Below are positions 8,685 to 17,288 of a stretch of 64,000 nucleotides of DNA, piece by piece. The translations under genes were made by a program, and so were the position numbers. How positions within the stretch are numbered: the first letter of the stretch is position 1; every line of letters begins with the position of its first letter. Source of the stretch: Variovorax sp. Root473. GTDB taxonomy: Bacteria > Pseudomonadota > Gammaproteobacteria > Burkholderiales > Burkholderiaceae_C. Under the pieces are notes generated by a model. It ran no database searches. It was not told the origin of the DNA and saw nothing but the letters and a program-made list of their open reading frames with translations. The stretch lies in NCBI RefSeq assembly GCF_001426505.1, contig NZ_LMEV01000013.1, positions 278,047 to 342,046 on the forward strand, in the 5' to 3' direction.

Positions 8685-9170
8685 TCAGCCTTGGATCTGT
8701 GTCGTGAGGGTGAAGTTGTGCGTCAACTCATCCTGCGGGCTTTGCCAGCAGAGCGTTACCGTCACGATGTTGTTGGGTCCGACGACGATCTGCTGCTGCA
8801 ACCCGGACGCACCAGGCAGGAAGCCCGGGTTGGTTGCATTGCTCAATCCGGAAAGCCAACTGGTCACCAATGGGTTGGCGGCCGTGTTGTCGCCTGGGTC
8901 ACAGGCTTTTGCGTTCGCATTCAAGGCGTAGGTCGGGACATTGAAGCGGTCCACCCACATGCGCCCTACGATCTGGTTTGCGAAGAAGCTGGCCTTGGCA
9001 CGGTAGTCGGCGTCGCTTACGGCGCGAATGGCTGTCGCCTGCAAGCCGAGGATTCCGAGAACCGCGAGGGAAAAAATGGCGATCGCCACGAGTGCTTCGA
9101 TCAGCATCACGCCGCGTTGACCACCGGGTCGCCGACGAATGGCGCGAAGTGTTTTTCTCTGTGCACTCAT
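8685..9170 (-). CDS. pilV: Minor pilin PilV
   Basis: A 161-residue minor pilin with prepilin motif RGVMLIEALVAIAIFSLAVLG. Cleavage would follow Gly20, the first mature residue would be Val instead of Phe, and Glu is at mature position 5. This sequence is typical of PilV proteins. ATG 9170 overlaps the stop of the preceding fimT by 4 nt; a TTG two codons upstream is possible but unnecessary. It belongs to the minor-pilin priming complex. Confidence 0.9.
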   Translation of the reverse strand: MSAQRKTLRAIRRRPGGQRGVMLIEALVAIAIFSLAVLGILGLQATAIRAVSDADYRAKASFFANQIVGRMWVDRFNVPTYALNANAKACDPGDNTAANPLVTSWLSGLSNATNPGFLPGASGLQQQIVVGPNNIVTVTLCWQSPQDELTHNFTLTTQIQG

Positions 9171-9757
9171 GAGCAACCTTGCGGGTTGGTGGCCAGGGAG
9201 TGGCCCGGATCACACATGCGGATGTCGCCGCCGGGCGCCAGGATGATCGCCAGTCGGCGCACATCGGTGGTGGCGCCGGTGATGTCGATCTGGCGCGTGG
9301 TCGTTGCCGTGGTGAGCCGTCCCAGTCCGGTGAATGTGATGGTGGCTGGCATGCCGGCGCCGGGGTCAGCAGCCTTCGTGCCGACCGTGGTGGAAACCTG
9401 GACGCGGGCATTGGACGAGGCATTGCCTTCCAGATGCTCTTGCACCAGGTCGTTGAGATTCGTGGGTGTATCCGGAAGCGCGCCGTAGAGGGCCCAGTCG
9501 GTGCCCCCTGCAAGGGCCACGCCGTTGGACTTGTTCGTCAGCGTGAACCGGACGTTGCTGTTGCGCCGGATCGCCTCGGCCCGAGCCAGTTGCAAGCCGT
9601 TGAGCACGGATTCAGCGGCAGTGCGAACCTGTGCGTTGCGAATGAAGCTCGCATAGCTGGGATACGCAAGCATGAACAGGACCGCGAAGAGTGCGATCCC
9701 GACCATCAATTCAATCAGGGTGAAGCCCGCCGCCGCGCGGTGAACCCTTGGCTTCAT
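9167..9757 (-). CDS. fimT: FimT/GspH-type minor pilin
   Basis: A 196-residue pseudopilin with prepilin site [20 protein letters not shown] (cleavage after Gly11, Glu at mature position 5). The C-terminal GspH/FimT domain ends in CDPGHSLATNPQGCS. FimT proteins help start pilus assembly, and in some bacteria (Acinetobacter, Legionella) they bind DNA during natural transformation. Whether this one does cannot be told from sequence alone. Both ends overlap neighbours by 4 nt: start with pilE stop, stop with pilV start. Confidence 0.88.
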   Translation of the reverse strand: MKPRVHRAAAGFTLIELMVGIALFAVLFMLAYPSYASFIRNAQVRTAAESVLNGLQLARAEAIRRNSNVRFTLTNKSNGVALAGGTDWALYGALPDTPTNLNDLVQEHLEGNASSNARVQVSTTVGTKAADPGAGMPATITFTGLGRLTTATTTRQIDITGATTDVRRLAIILAPGGDIRMCDPGHSLATNPQGCS

Positions 9758-10236
9758 GGCTTGCGCACAATCCATTTGGTCTGCGTGCCGGTGAAGTTCC
9801 AGGCGCAACTGCTGCACGTCGTGGACGGTTGGTTTTTCTGGTCCAGCATGTATTTGAGGCCTGTAACCGAGGTGCCGGTATTGCCGGTTGCGGCGAGCGA
9901 GTAGCCCTGGCCGGTCGACGTCGGCGTGCAGCTGTACTGGAAGTTGGCTGTGGCGGTTGGAGGATCGATGCCGCAGGTGCCATCGGCTTTGACGTAGGTG
10001 CGATGGTCTTGGTAGTACTGCTCGATTTGGGCGCGATAGCTCGACAGGTTCCCGGGTGCTTCTTGAACATTGCCCCGCCGCACGTAGTCCGAGTAGTTCG
10101 GGTAGGCAATGCTCGCAAGGATGGCCACGATGGCGATCGTGACCATGACCTCGATCAAGGTGAACCCTTTCTGCGCCCGCCGTGATTCGGGTGCGCCCGT
10201 CCTTGACCCGGTGGGCAACGCAACTCGTTGGTTCAT
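9754..10236 (-). CDS. pilE: Minor pilin PilE, first gene of the minor-pilin operon
   Basis: A 160-residue pilin-like protein. The N-terminal leader is long and basic (about 24 residues), then the prepilin site [20 protein letters not shown] with cleavage after Gly24. Its overall form is closer to PilA than to PilV/W/X, as usual for PilE. A CSSC pair lies near the C terminus. It heads the operon pilE-fimT-pilV-pilW-pilX-pilY1. I took ATG 10236; the TTG just before it is less likely. The promoter must lie in the AT-rich 116 bp shared with the divergent ligase gene, where I could not settle on a -35/-10 pair. Confidence 0.9.
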   Translation of the reverse strand: MNQRVALPTGSRTGAPESRRAQKGFTLIEVMVTIAIVAILASIAYPNYSDYVRRGNVQEAPGNLSSYRAQIEQYYQDHRTYVKADGTCGIDPPTATANFQYSCTPTSTGQGYSLAATGNTGTSVTGLKYMLDQKNQPSTTCSSCAWNFTGTQTKWIVRKP

Positions 10237-10352
10237 CAAGACTGCCTTTCAAGCCAACTCCAGCCCGTTGATCAAGCCGAAGAAACAATTGAGAAATATT
10301 GTTAAATTGTGTGTCTAATTGAATTCTTGGCAGTGCCATTCACCCGGTCGCC
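10237..10352. promoter_or_regulatory. Divergent promoter region, pilE operon / PglL-type ligase
   Basis: This AT-rich intergenic stretch, unusual for this genome, lies between two divergent starts. It must drive the minor-pilin operon leftwards and the ligase rightwards. No convincing sigma-54 element like that of pilA is present, so the two pilus transcripts seem to be controlled differently. Confidence 0.55.
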
Positions 10353-12098
10353 GTGACCATTCGTCGGATCGAGCGGCTTCACAATGAGCCCGTGCAGCTT
10401 TCTCCAACCCGTAGCGCCTTTCTTTCCCCGGGGCGGGCTCTGTGCGGCATTCGCGCGGCACTGCTGGCATTCGCGTTTCTTTCGCCGCTGGTGGCGGGGC
10501 CATCCGTCACCGTGTGGCAGCAGTTGGTGTCCTGGATTTGTCTCGCAGGCTGGCTTCTTTGCGCACCGGCCTTGGCTCGGCCCGCTTCTGAACTGACCCG
10601 ATGGTTGGGGGCAAGCGCAGCGGTGCTGGTGCTCGCCGGAACGTGGGGTGCCGCCGGGGGGGCTCTCGCATCCGCGTTGGCCGCTCTCGTCGCTATTGCA
10701 CTGGCAGCTGGATTGGGGGCGAGTTCGGCGGATGGTGATGTCTCGACGCCGAAGGCAATCGCTTGGGGGCTCTTCAGCGCGGGACTGCTCAATGCGGTCC
10801 TGGGCCTGCTTCAGTACTACCACTTGGCGGGCGATCTGGCGTCCTGGTTCGCTTCGCCTCCCGAAGGACGTGCGTGGGGCACGCTGCGCCAGCGGAACCA
10901 GTTCGCAACGTTGCTCGGCCTGGCGCTGGTCGCCCTGCTGTGGCTCTATGGAATACAAAGCGCACGCCGAGCGCGGTGGGGGTTGGTGGCGGCGGCCGTC
11001 GTGCTGATCGCCGCCGCGGCCGCCTCCTTGTCGCGCACGGGGCTGCTTCAATTCCTGTTGGTCATGGCGATTGCAGGTTTTGCGGCTTGGCGAGAGCGTC
11101 ACGGACGGGTGATTCCGGCGTCCTTTCGCCTGCCGCCTCCGCTCGTTCTGCTGGCAGGGATTCCGCTTTACTTCGCCTTCGATGCGTTGTTGCCCTATCT
11201 GGCGGCCGGTGGCGATGGGCAAGTTGCCACTGCGGCCTTGAGGTCACGCCTGCAACCCACCGTCGTCGCCACCGACAGCCGCGTCGTCCTCTGGCAAAAC
11301 GTCCTGACGCTCATCGCCCAGCGCCCCCTCACCGGCTGGGGCTGGGGCGAACTCAGCTTCGCGCACTTCGCCACGCTGTACACCGGCCCGCGTTTCCCCG
11401 TCATCCTCGACAACGCCCACAACCTCCCGCTGCACCTCGCGGTCGAACTGGGCATTCCGGTGGCGCTGCTCATCTGCGGTGGCTTTCTGTGGATGGTGGG
11501 TGCGGCGAAGCCTTGGCGGGAGCGCGATCCGTTGCGGCTGATGGCGTGGGGCCTGCTCGGCGTCATCCTGTTGCACAGCCTGCTCGAGTACCCGCTCTGG
11601 TACGGCCCGTTCCAGCTGGTGTTCGGCCTGTGCCTCGGCGTCCTGTGGCCGGCATCGACCCAGCGCCCCGCAGCGAATGGCAGCCGAAAACTCGCCACCT
11701 TCGCCGCCGCAGCCTGGATCGCCGTCATCGGCTACGCCGCCTGGGACTACACCCGCATCAGCCAGATCTACCTGCCGCGCGAGGCGCGCCTGCCGGCCTA
11801 CCGCGACGACACGCTCGCCAAGCTTCAGGGCTCGTGGCTGTTCTCACGCCAGGTGGATTTCGCCGAGGTAACGCTGACGGCCGTCACGCCCGCGAACGCC
11901 GCGCACATGCACGAACTGGCCGGGCGCGTGCTGCACTTTTCGCCCGAGCCGCGCGTCATCATGAAGTTGATCGAAAGCGCCGAGTTGCTAGGCCGCGATG
12001 CCGAAGCGCATGCGCTGGCCACGCGTTTCCGGGTCGCGTTTCCGGCCGCGTTCGCCCGCTGGCTGGACAACCGCCCGGACGATGCGCCCGAGCTGTAG
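10353..12098 (+). CDS. Wzy/PglL-type O-oligosaccharyltransferase (likely pilin glycosylation)
   Basis: A membrane protein of about 581 residues with a dozen hydrophobic segments over the first 450 residues. It carries the O-antigen ligase/polymerase (Wzy_C) signature around residues 330-375, including GWGWGELSFAH and the DNAHNLPLHLAVELGIP loop, whose histidine-rich segment is conserved in PglL/PilO enzymes. The C-terminal 120 residues are soluble, as in the Wzy_C_2/PglL family. Such enzymes move a lipid-linked glycan onto serine of pilin in the periplasm. The position beside the pilus operon, rather than in an O-antigen cluster, supports pilin glycosylation over lipopolysaccharide ligation. 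The start is uncertain: GTG 10353 is the longest choice, and an internal GTG (10392) would remove 13 residues. Confidence 0.82.
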   Translation: MTIRRIERLHNEPVQLSPTRSAFLSPGRALCGIRAALLAFAFLSPLVAGPSVTVWQQLVSWICLAGWLLCAPALARPASELTRWLGASAAVLVLAGTWGAAGGALASALAALVAIALAAGLGASSADGDVSTPKAIAWGLFSAGLLNAVLGLLQYYHLAGDLASWFASPPEGRAWGTLRQRNQFATLLGLALVALLWLYGIQSARRARWGLVAAAVVLIAAAAASLSRTGLLQFLLVMAIAGFAAWRERHGRVIPASFRLPPPLVLLAGIPLYFAFDALLPYLAAGGDGQVATAALRSRLQPTVVATDSRVVLWQNVLTLIAQRPLTGWGWGELSFAHFATLYTGPRFPVILDNAHNLPLHLAVELGIPVALLICGGFLWMVGAAKPWRERDPLRLMAWGLLGVILLHSLLEYPLWYGPFQLVFGLCLGVLWPASTQRPAANGSRKLATFAAAAWIAVIGYAAWDYTRISQIYLPREARLPAYRDDTLAKLQGSWLFSRQVDFAEVTLTAVTPANAAHMHELAGRVLHFSPEPRVIMKLIESAELLGRDAEAHALATRFRVAFPAAFARWLDNRPDDAPEL

Positions 12099-12107
12099 CC
12101 GCTGGAC

Positions 12108-12596
12108 TCAGTCCGTCGCCGCGACGTAGCTCCCCGACTTCCCGCCGTGCTTCTCCAGCACATGCACGTCGGTGATGCGCATCCCGCGGTCGACGGCCTT
12201 GCACATGTCGTAGATGGTGAGCAGCGCGACCTGCACGGCGGTCAGGGCTTCCATTTCCACGCCGGTCGGGCCGACGGTCTCGACGGTCGCGGTGCAGGCC
12301 ACCTGCGGCGCCTGGCCGCTGTCGGCGAGCGCGAAGGCCACGGCCACGCGGGTCAGCGCCAGCGGGTGGCACAGCGGGATCAGTTCGCTGGTCTTCTTGG
12401 CGGCCTGGATGCCGGCGATGCGCGCGATGCCCAGCACGTCGCCTTTCTTGGCGGTGCCCGATTCGATCAGCGCCAGCGTCGCGGGCTGCATCTCGATGCG
12501 GCCGGTGGCCACGGCCACGCGGTGGGTGGCGGGCTTGGCCGCGACGTCGACCATGTGGGCCTGGCCCTGAGCGTCAAAATGGGTGAGGGTGCTCAT
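12108..12596 (-). CDS. moaC: Cyclic pyranopterin monophosphate synthase MoaC
   Basis: A 162-residue enzyme of molybdenum cofactor synthesis. It converts 3',8-cyclo-7,8-dihydro-GTP, made by MoaA, to cyclic pyranopterin monophosphate in the cytoplasm. The whole family pattern is visible: [15 protein letters not shown] at the N terminus, the [15 protein letters not shown] loop and [23 protein letters not shown] with the catalytic Lys/Asp, then [10 protein letters not shown] at the end. Start ATG 12596 gives the usual length. It stands alone here, tail to tail with the ligase gene and only about 20 bp from the divergent protease start. Confidence 0.96.
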   Translation of the reverse strand: MSTLTHFDAQGQAHMVDVAAKPATHRVAVATGRIEMQPATLALIESGTAKKGDVLGIARIAGIQAAKKTSELIPLCHPLALTRVAVAFALADSGQAPQVACTATVETVGPTGVEMEALTAVQVALLTIYDMCKAVDRGMRITDVHVLEKHGGKSGSYVAATD

Positions 12597-12617
12597 CGGT
12601 GAACGTTCGTTTTGAAG

Positions 12618-14222
12618 ATGCATCATACGAGCCCGAGCCACAGACGAGGAATGCCGCGCTTGACTCCCTCTTCCCCCACAAAAAAACGCCCGACGCCCCT
12701 CTGGCAGGCGGTGTGCGCTACCTTTTTAATAGCTTGCCAGGTGCTGCTGCCGGCCCCCGCGCTGGCGCAGGTGCAGCAGATCCTGCCGGGCCTCGGTGAC
12801 GGCGGCGAGATGACGGCGAGCGCCGAGCGCCGGCTGGGCGACCAGATCGTGCGCGAGCTGTACCGCGACACCGACTACATCGACGACCCGGTGATCGCCG
12901 CTTACGTGCAGGACATCTGGCAGCGCCTGCTGGACGCCGCACGTGCGCGCGGCGAGCTCACGCCCGAGCTCGACGAGCGCTTTGCGTGGACCATCCTGCT
13001 CGGGCGCGACCGCAACATCAACGCCTTCGCGCTGCCGGGCGGCTACCTCGGGCTCAACCTGGGGCTGCTGGCCGCGGTCGGCAGCCGCGACGAGCTGGCG
13101 ACGGTGCTCGGGCACGAGCTGTCGCACGTCACGCAGCGCCACATCTCGCGCATCATGAGCAAGCAGGGCAAGCAGATGCCCTTGATGATCGCCGGCCTGA
13201 TCCTCGGGATGATCGCCGCCAGCAAGAGCCGCAACGCCGACGCCGGGCAGGCCGTGATCATGGGCAGCCAGGCGCTGTTCATGCAGAACCAGCTGAGTTT
13301 TTCGCGCGACATGGAGCGCGAGGCCGACCGCATCGGCTTCGGCGTGATGACGCAGGCGGGCTTTGCGCCGCAGGGCGCCGCGGCGATGTTCGAGAAGCTG
13401 CAGTACGCCTCACGCCTGAACGACAACGGCTCGTACCCGTACCTGCGCAGCCACCCGCTGACGACCGAGCGCATCTCGGACATGCAGGGCCGCTTCCAGT
13501 TCCGCGCCGATGCCGCGCCGCCGGTCGTGCCGCTGGTGATGGACCACGCCATGGTCGCCGCGCGCGCCCGCGTGCTGACGCGCCCGGGCGTCGACGTGCT
13601 GCGGTTGTGGGTCAACGCGGCGTCCAGCGGCGAGTTCGCGGGCAGTTCACCGGCCCAGCAGGCGGGCACGCTCTACGCGGCGGCGATGGCAGCCAAGGAA
13701 CTGCGCGACTTCAAGGCGGCGCGCGCGCTGGCCGAGCGGCTCGTGGCCCGCACGGCCGACGAACCGGCCGCGAGCAAGCAGGCCCGCTGGCTGCAGGCCG
13801 AGATCGAACTGGCGGGCGGCGCGGCACCGCGTGCGACAGCGCTGCTCGATGCCAAATCGAAGGAGCGGCCCGAGATGATCCTCGCGGCCGAAGCCGCGAT
13901 CGCCCAGCGCCAGCCCGCGCCCATGGTGCCCGCGCTGCGCGACTGGGTGGCCGTCCATCCGCGCGACGCCACGGCCTGGCGCACGCTGGCCAACCTGTAC
14001 GGGGCGCAGAACGACACGCTGCGCGCCATCCGCGCCGATGCCGAGGCCAACGTGGCGATCCTCGACTATCCGGCCGCGCGCGACCGTTTCAAGGCGGCGC
14101 AGGAATTGATCCGCAAGTCGGGGGCGCCGATCGACCACTACGAGGCCTCGATCGTCGACACGCGCGCGCGCGCCGTCGACGTGCTGGTCAAGCAGCAGGC
14201 CGAGGAGCCGCCGCTGAAGTGA
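12618..14222 (+). CDS. Periplasmic M48 metalloprotease with TPR-like tail (BepA/YfgC type)
   Basis: A 534-residue protein with a signal peptide (residues 1-50, ending PAPALAQ) and a peptidase M48 domain with the zinc motif HELSH at 166-170. The third ligand is Glu235 in [11 protein letters not shown] hydrophobic stretch lies between the two motifs, and a helical repeat-like C terminus runs from about 320 to the end. The architecture matches BepA, which degrades or helps fold stalled outer-membrane proteins such as LptD. Starts: ATG 12618 is used here. ATG 12651 would give a shorter, more usual signal peptide, but GAGGA touches it directly and cannot serve as ribosome binding site. The distance to the divergent moaC start is only 21 bp, so the two promoters overlap. 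Confidence 0.88.
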   Translation: MHHTSPSHRRGMPRLTPSSPTKKRPTPLWQAVCATFLIACQVLLPAPALAQVQQILPGLGDGGEMTASAERRLGDQIVRELYRDTDYIDDPVIAAYVQDIWQRLLDAARARGELTPELDERFAWTILLGRDRNINAFALPGGYLGLNLGLLAAVGSRDELATVLGHELSHVTQRHISRIMSKQGKQMPLMIAGLILGMIAASKSRNADAGQAVIMGSQALFMQNQLSFSRDMEREADRIGFGVMTQAGFAPQGAAAMFEKLQYASRLNDNGSYPYLRSHPLTTERISDMQGRFQFRADAAPPVVPLVMDHAMVAARARVLTRPGVDVLRLWVNAASSGEFAGSSPAQQAGTLYAAAMAAKELRDFKAARALAERLVARTADEPAASKQARWLQAEIELAGGAAPRATALLDAKSKERPEMILAAEAAIAQRQPAPMVPALRDWVAVHPRDATAWRTLANLYGAQNDTLRAIRADAEANVAILDYPAARDRFKAAQELIRKSGAPIDHYEASIVDTRARAVDVLVKQQAEEPPLK

Positions 14223-14264
14223 TGAAGCGAAAGAGCAAGGGGAGGAGGGCGTTGCCGCCGGCGC

Positions 14265-14618
14265 TCAGCGCCGGGACAGCAGCCCGCCCAGCGCGCTCTC
14301 GATGAGCAGCCCGAGCAGCGAGTAGATCAGCGAGCCCAGCAGCGCGGCAAAGAAGCCGCTGACGTGGAAGCCGCCGAGCAGGCCCGAGGCGGCCCAGAAC
14401 AGCAGGGCGTTGATCACGAACAGGAACAGCCCGAGCGTGACGATGGTGACCGGCAACGTGAGGATCACCAGCACTGGCCGCACGACCATGTTGAGCAGGC
14501 CGATCACGGCCGCCGCGAGCAGCGCCGAACCGAAACTCTGGACCTGGACGCCGCTGTAGAGGTAGGCGACCGCGAGCAGCGCGACGGCGCTGAGCAGCCA
14601 TTTGAGGAGGATGCGCAT
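14265..14618 (-). CDS. Phage-holin-family / DUF360 small membrane protein
   Basis: A 117-residue protein made of four predicted membrane helices with a short basic tail (SRR). The internal pattern is LLNMVVRPVLVILTLPVTIVTLGLFLFVINALLFW, a Pro-rich pair of helices typical of the YvlD/DUF360 family, often annotated as phage holin family IV. The cellular role is not established, and nothing nearby points to phage lysis, so the holin name should not be taken literally. It ends 42 nt beyond the convergent protease stop. Confidence 0.8.
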   Translation of the reverse strand: MRILLKWLLSAVALLAVAYLYSGVQVQSFGSALLAAAVIGLLNMVVRPVLVILTLPVTIVTLGLFLFVINALLFWAASGLLGGFHVSGFFAALLGSLIYSLLGLLIESALGGLLSRR

Positions 14619-14655
14619 GCGCCGCAGGATACCCCACGGGCCCGCCGCACAAAAG

Positions 14656-14691
14656 AACGAGCCCCGCTGCGTTGCCGCAGCGGGGCTCGTT
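14656..14691 (-). terminator. Long hairpin terminator after the 14714-15178 gene
   Basis: A perfect inverted repeat of about 15 bp (AACGAGCCCCGCTGC paired with its complement) sits between two minus-strand genes. On the minus strand it is followed by TTCTTTTG, so it should terminate transcription coming from the gene at 15178. Confidence 0.78.
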
Positions 14692-14713
14692 GGAAAGCCT
14701 CGGATCCGGGGCG

Positions 14714-15178
14714 TTACTCGGCCAGCTCGTTCGCCAGCACCAGCAGTGCGCCCATGCCCATCACGGCGCCGGGAAAGGCCCAGCCCGATTGCTTGGGCGG
14801 GGTCTGGTCGGGCGTGACCGGTTCCAGGTCGACGCCGACCTTCGGGCGGCGCGCATCGACCACGTGGGTGGCCGCGTGCTCGCGCTTGAGTTGCTGCGTC
14901 AGGTCGGTCAGCGGGCCCTTGGCCAGCACCGCCGTCACCTGGCCGCCGTTGCGTTCGAGCAGCGGCAGCATCTGCGCCTGCACCTTGCTGAACCACTTGG
15001 CGCGCCAGTTCTCGCGCGCGCTGTGGCTCACCCACTTGCTGATGCGGTGTGTCATGCGCGGCGCGCAGGCCACGAGCACCCAATGGCGTGCCACGACGTT
15101 GTCCGCATCCGGCGCCAGTTCGGCGAACTGCTCGCTGGCATAGACGGCGTCGTCGACGTAAAGAATGATCTTTTCCAT
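14714..15178 (-). CDS. Hypothetical protein with C-terminal membrane anchor
   Basis: A 154-residue protein I do not recognise. The N-terminal 115 residues look like a small alpha/beta fold: strands IILYVDD, HWVLVACAP and QVTAVLAKGP alternate with helices, and LTDLTQQLKREHAATHVVDARRP closes the domain. That layout is reminiscent of universal-stress or nucleotide-binding folds, but no motif proves it. The C terminus after a Pro-rich linker is one hydrophobic segment, GWAFPGAVMGMGALLVLANEL, so the protein may be tail-anchored. A good GGAG ribosome binding site precedes ATG 15178. It lies 86 nt downstream of the TerC-family gene on the same strand and could be co-transcribed with it under the manganese riboswitch. 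Confidence 0.72.
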   Translation of the reverse strand: MEKIILYVDDAVYASEQFAELAPDADNVVARHWVLVACAPRMTHRISKWVSHSARENWRAKWFSKVQAQMLPLLERNGGQVTAVLAKGPLTDLTQQLKREHAATHVVDARRPKVGVDLEPVTPDQTPPKQSGWAFPGAVMGMGALLVLANELAE

Positions 15179-15263
15179 GGGGGCTCTCCTTTGGTAGTTA
15201 GAGTGACAGAGACCGGATTGATGCAGGAAGTTTCAGTGTAAGGCGTTGGTCGGCCAAAGACGC

Positions 15264-15998
15264 TCAGTGGGCCGGGGTGGCGGGAGCCGGCTTGCGCGAG
15301 GCCACCCACTTGCCGATCGCCAGCACCAGCAGCGCACCGATGATGCCGGCGGCGTACTTGATGGTGTCGGTCTGCGGCACCTTCGGCACCCAGGTCCAGT
15401 TGGCGGGGTTGGCCAGGGCGGGGTCGGACACGGCCATCGTGCCGGCGATCCAGCCCAGCAGCATGCCGCCCAGCGTGATGATCATCGGGAAGCGGTCCAT
15501 CAGCTTGATGACCAGCTGGCTGCCCCAGACGATGATCGGGATGCTCACGAGCAGACCGAAGATCACCAGCGGCATCTGATGACCGTCGCCCGCGCCTTGT
15601 GCGGCACCGGCGATGGCGATCACGTTGTCCACGCTCATCACCAGGTCGGCAATGATCACGGTCTTCACGGCACCCCAGAGCTTGTCGCTGCCGGTGATGT
15701 TGCCGTGCGCGTCGTCGTGGTCGGGGGCCAGCAGTTTCACGCCGATCCACAGCAGCAGGATTGCGCCCACCAGCTTCAGGAACGGAATCGCGAGCAGCGT
15801 GAGTGCGAAGAAGATCAGGATCACGCGCAGCACGATGGCGCCGGCGGTGCCCCACAGGATGCCCTGGGTGCGTTGCGCGGGCGGCAGCTTGCGGCATGCC
15901 AGCGCGATGACGACAGCGTTGTCGCCGCCCAGAAGAATGTCGATCATGATGATCTGACCGACTGCGACCCAGAATTCCGGGGTCATGAACTGTTCCAT
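15264..15998 (-). CDS. TerC family membrane protein (YjbE-like), putative manganese exporter
   Basis: A 244-residue integral membrane protein with seven or more helices. It has the TerC family motifs IDILLGGDNAVVIALACRKL near the N terminus and DLVMSVDNVIAIAGAAQG in the middle; the paired Asp-Asn residues in membrane helices are the presumed metal-binding sites. Members controlled by yybP-ykoY riboswitches export Mn2+, or metallate secreted proteins, under manganese excess. That is the most likely role here because the gene carries such a riboswitch in its 5' leader. Start ATG 15998 was chosen since it gives the family's usual N terminus; upstream in-frame codons belong to the riboswitch leader. 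Confidence 0.9.
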   Translation of the reverse strand: MEQFMTPEFWVAVGQIIMIDILLGGDNAVVIALACRKLPPAQRTQGILWGTAGAIVLRVILIFFALTLLAIPFLKLVGAILLLWIGVKLLAPDHDDAHGNITGSDKLWGAVKTVIIADLVMSVDNVIAIAGAAQGAGDGHQMPLVIFGLLVSIPIIVWGSQLVIKLMDRFPMIITLGGMLLGWIAGTMAVSDPALANPANWTWVPKVPQTDTIKYAAGIIGALLVLAIGKWVASRKPAPATPAH

Positions 15999-16221
15999 AG
16001 AGTCCTCATTGTCGTGGCAGCGCGCCCGCAGCTCCCTGGACGGGACCACGACGGGCAGCGGCATGCCGATGCGTTTCGATTCACCCTGCGCGGGTGCGGT
16101 CGAAAGCGGGGGAGCGAAGGCCGGGTGACACCGGGGACTTGCGAACGCTTCGACCAAACCTGCGCAGGTTCAAATCGAAGGTCTTGCTCGACAACAGCAG
16201 GCGCGCCGACAGGTGTCTGCG

Positions 16222-16320
16222 CGTGTGTCGCCCGCCAGGCCGGAAGTGTTGTGCTTCGTATTGACGACCTGACGATTCACGCTGCCCGGAGACAGCGATC
16301 GGGAGCTACTCCCCTTCGTG
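16222..16320 (-). ncRNA. yybP-ykoY manganese riboswitch
   Basis: On the minus strand the conserved elements occur in the right order. GGGGAGTAG at 16314-16306 comes first, then GTCGTCAATACGA about 50 nt on, then a closing GGCGGGCGACAC element. These are the signature parts of the RF00080 class, which senses Mn2+. The leader continues for roughly 220 nt to the TerC-family start and includes the palindrome AACCTGCGCAGGTT (16157-16170), which may be part of the expression platform. That last point is inference. Confidence 0.87.
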
Positions 16321-16505
16321 GGCGGGATTAGAGCATTGAAGACCGCGCCGAGGCAACAGAAAGTTTTCTTTAAATTCGAGATCGATTCTTCCGCAGGCCC
16401 CACGTACTGGTCAATGCATGCTCTATTTTTCGTAGCGCCTATGGCCCTAAAGAGGAGCGGGACATTGCGGGACTATGATCGCCGCTCGCTGTTTTTTCAC
16501 GTTCC

Positions 16506-16970
16506 ATGGCCGCCATCCACATCACCGACATCGAGGCCGCCATCAACCACTGGCGCGAGAAGTCTCCCTCGCCCGACGGCATCACGCTGGCGCCCGAATT
16601 GCGCGCACTGGCCGAGGTCTACGCGCTCATGGTCTTTCACCACGAAGACGAGGTCGACGAGGTCGGCTTTCCTCCCAAGGCCTGGGCCGCCTGGCTCGAC
16701 TGGTACCACAGCACGCCCGACACGCCCTGCATCGCGATCTGCTCGACGAGCCAGGGCGACGACCAGTGCAAGGGCTGCGGGCGCACCTTCGACGAGGTGC
16801 AGTACTGGCCGGCCATGACGCCGGTCGAGAAGCGCGTCACCTGGCGCCGCATCACCATGGAAGACTCGGCCTGGCGCTTCAACCGCTATGCCGAGCGCGC
16901 GCGCGAAGCCGAGCCCAGCGTCGCGGAGCCCGAGGTCGATCCCGACGACGACACGCGCTGGGCACCCTGA
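16506..16970 (+). CDS. DUF3717 / DUF1289 domain protein
   Basis: A 154-residue protein of two known but uncharacterised domains. Residues 1-45 are a DUF3717-type helical segment (IHITDIEAAINHWREKSPS). Residues about 74-117 are DUF1289 with the four cysteines CIAIC and CKGCGRTFDE followed by W-x-x-M and a basic end, probably a small metal site. The C terminus is acidic. In many proteobacteria DUF1289 proteins are annotated as Fe-S related without evidence. Two bases separate its stop from the next gene, so they form an operon. Confidence 0.82.
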   Translation: MAAIHITDIEAAINHWREKSPSPDGITLAPELRALAEVYALMVFHHEDEVDEVGFPPKAWAAWLDWYHSTPDTPCIAICSTSQGDDQCKGCGRTFDEVQYWPAMTPVEKRVTWRRITMEDSAWRFNRYAERAREAEPSVAEPEVDPDDDTRWAP

Positions 16971-16972
16971 CC

Positions 16973-17278
16973 ATGCGCCGCCTCGCGCAAGCCCCGAACC
17001 TCGCGATCGCGACCGTGTGGGCGCACGCGCTGTGCGAGGAGGGCGTGGCTGCCACGGTGCAGCGCGAATTCCTCGGTGCGGTCATGGGCCAGCTGCCGCC
17101 CGACCAGTGCCTGCCCGAAATCTGGATCGACGACGAATCGCAGTACGAACTCGCGAAGCGCCTGCTGCACGAACTGCAGAACCGCCCACAACGCAGCTGG
17201 CGCTGCGTGTGCGGCGAGCAGGTCGAAGGTGGTTTCGAGCAGTGCTGGCAGTGCGGCGAGATGATGCCCGCTGCCTAG
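16973..17278 (+). CDS. DUF2007-type small protein with zinc-ribbon tail
   Basis: A 101-residue protein. The N-terminal 70 residues fit the DUF2007 (putative signal-transducing) fold, with a helix ALCEEGVAATVQREFLG and the segment EIWIDDESQYELAKRLL. The last 30 residues form a zinc ribbon, CVCGEQVEGGFEQCWQCG (CxC...CxxC). The function is unknown. It is translated directly after the DUF1289 protein, 2 nt apart, which suggests that the two metal-binding proteins act together. Confidence 0.78.
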   Translation: MRRLAQAPNLAIATVWAHALCEEGVAATVQREFLGAVMGQLPPDQCLPEIWIDDESQYELAKRLLHELQNRPQRSWRCVCGEQVEGGFEQCWQCGEMMPAA

Positions 17279-17288
17279 CGGCGCGGGT

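Noticed and set aside
10237..10352. Sigma-54 promoter for the pilE operon
   Set aside because: A TGGCAC is present on the minus strand, but no GC element follows at the required spacing.
14265..14618. Phage lysis module suggested by the 'holin family' name
   Set aside because: No endolysin, spanin or other phage gene is near, and the family is widespread in chromosomes without phage context.
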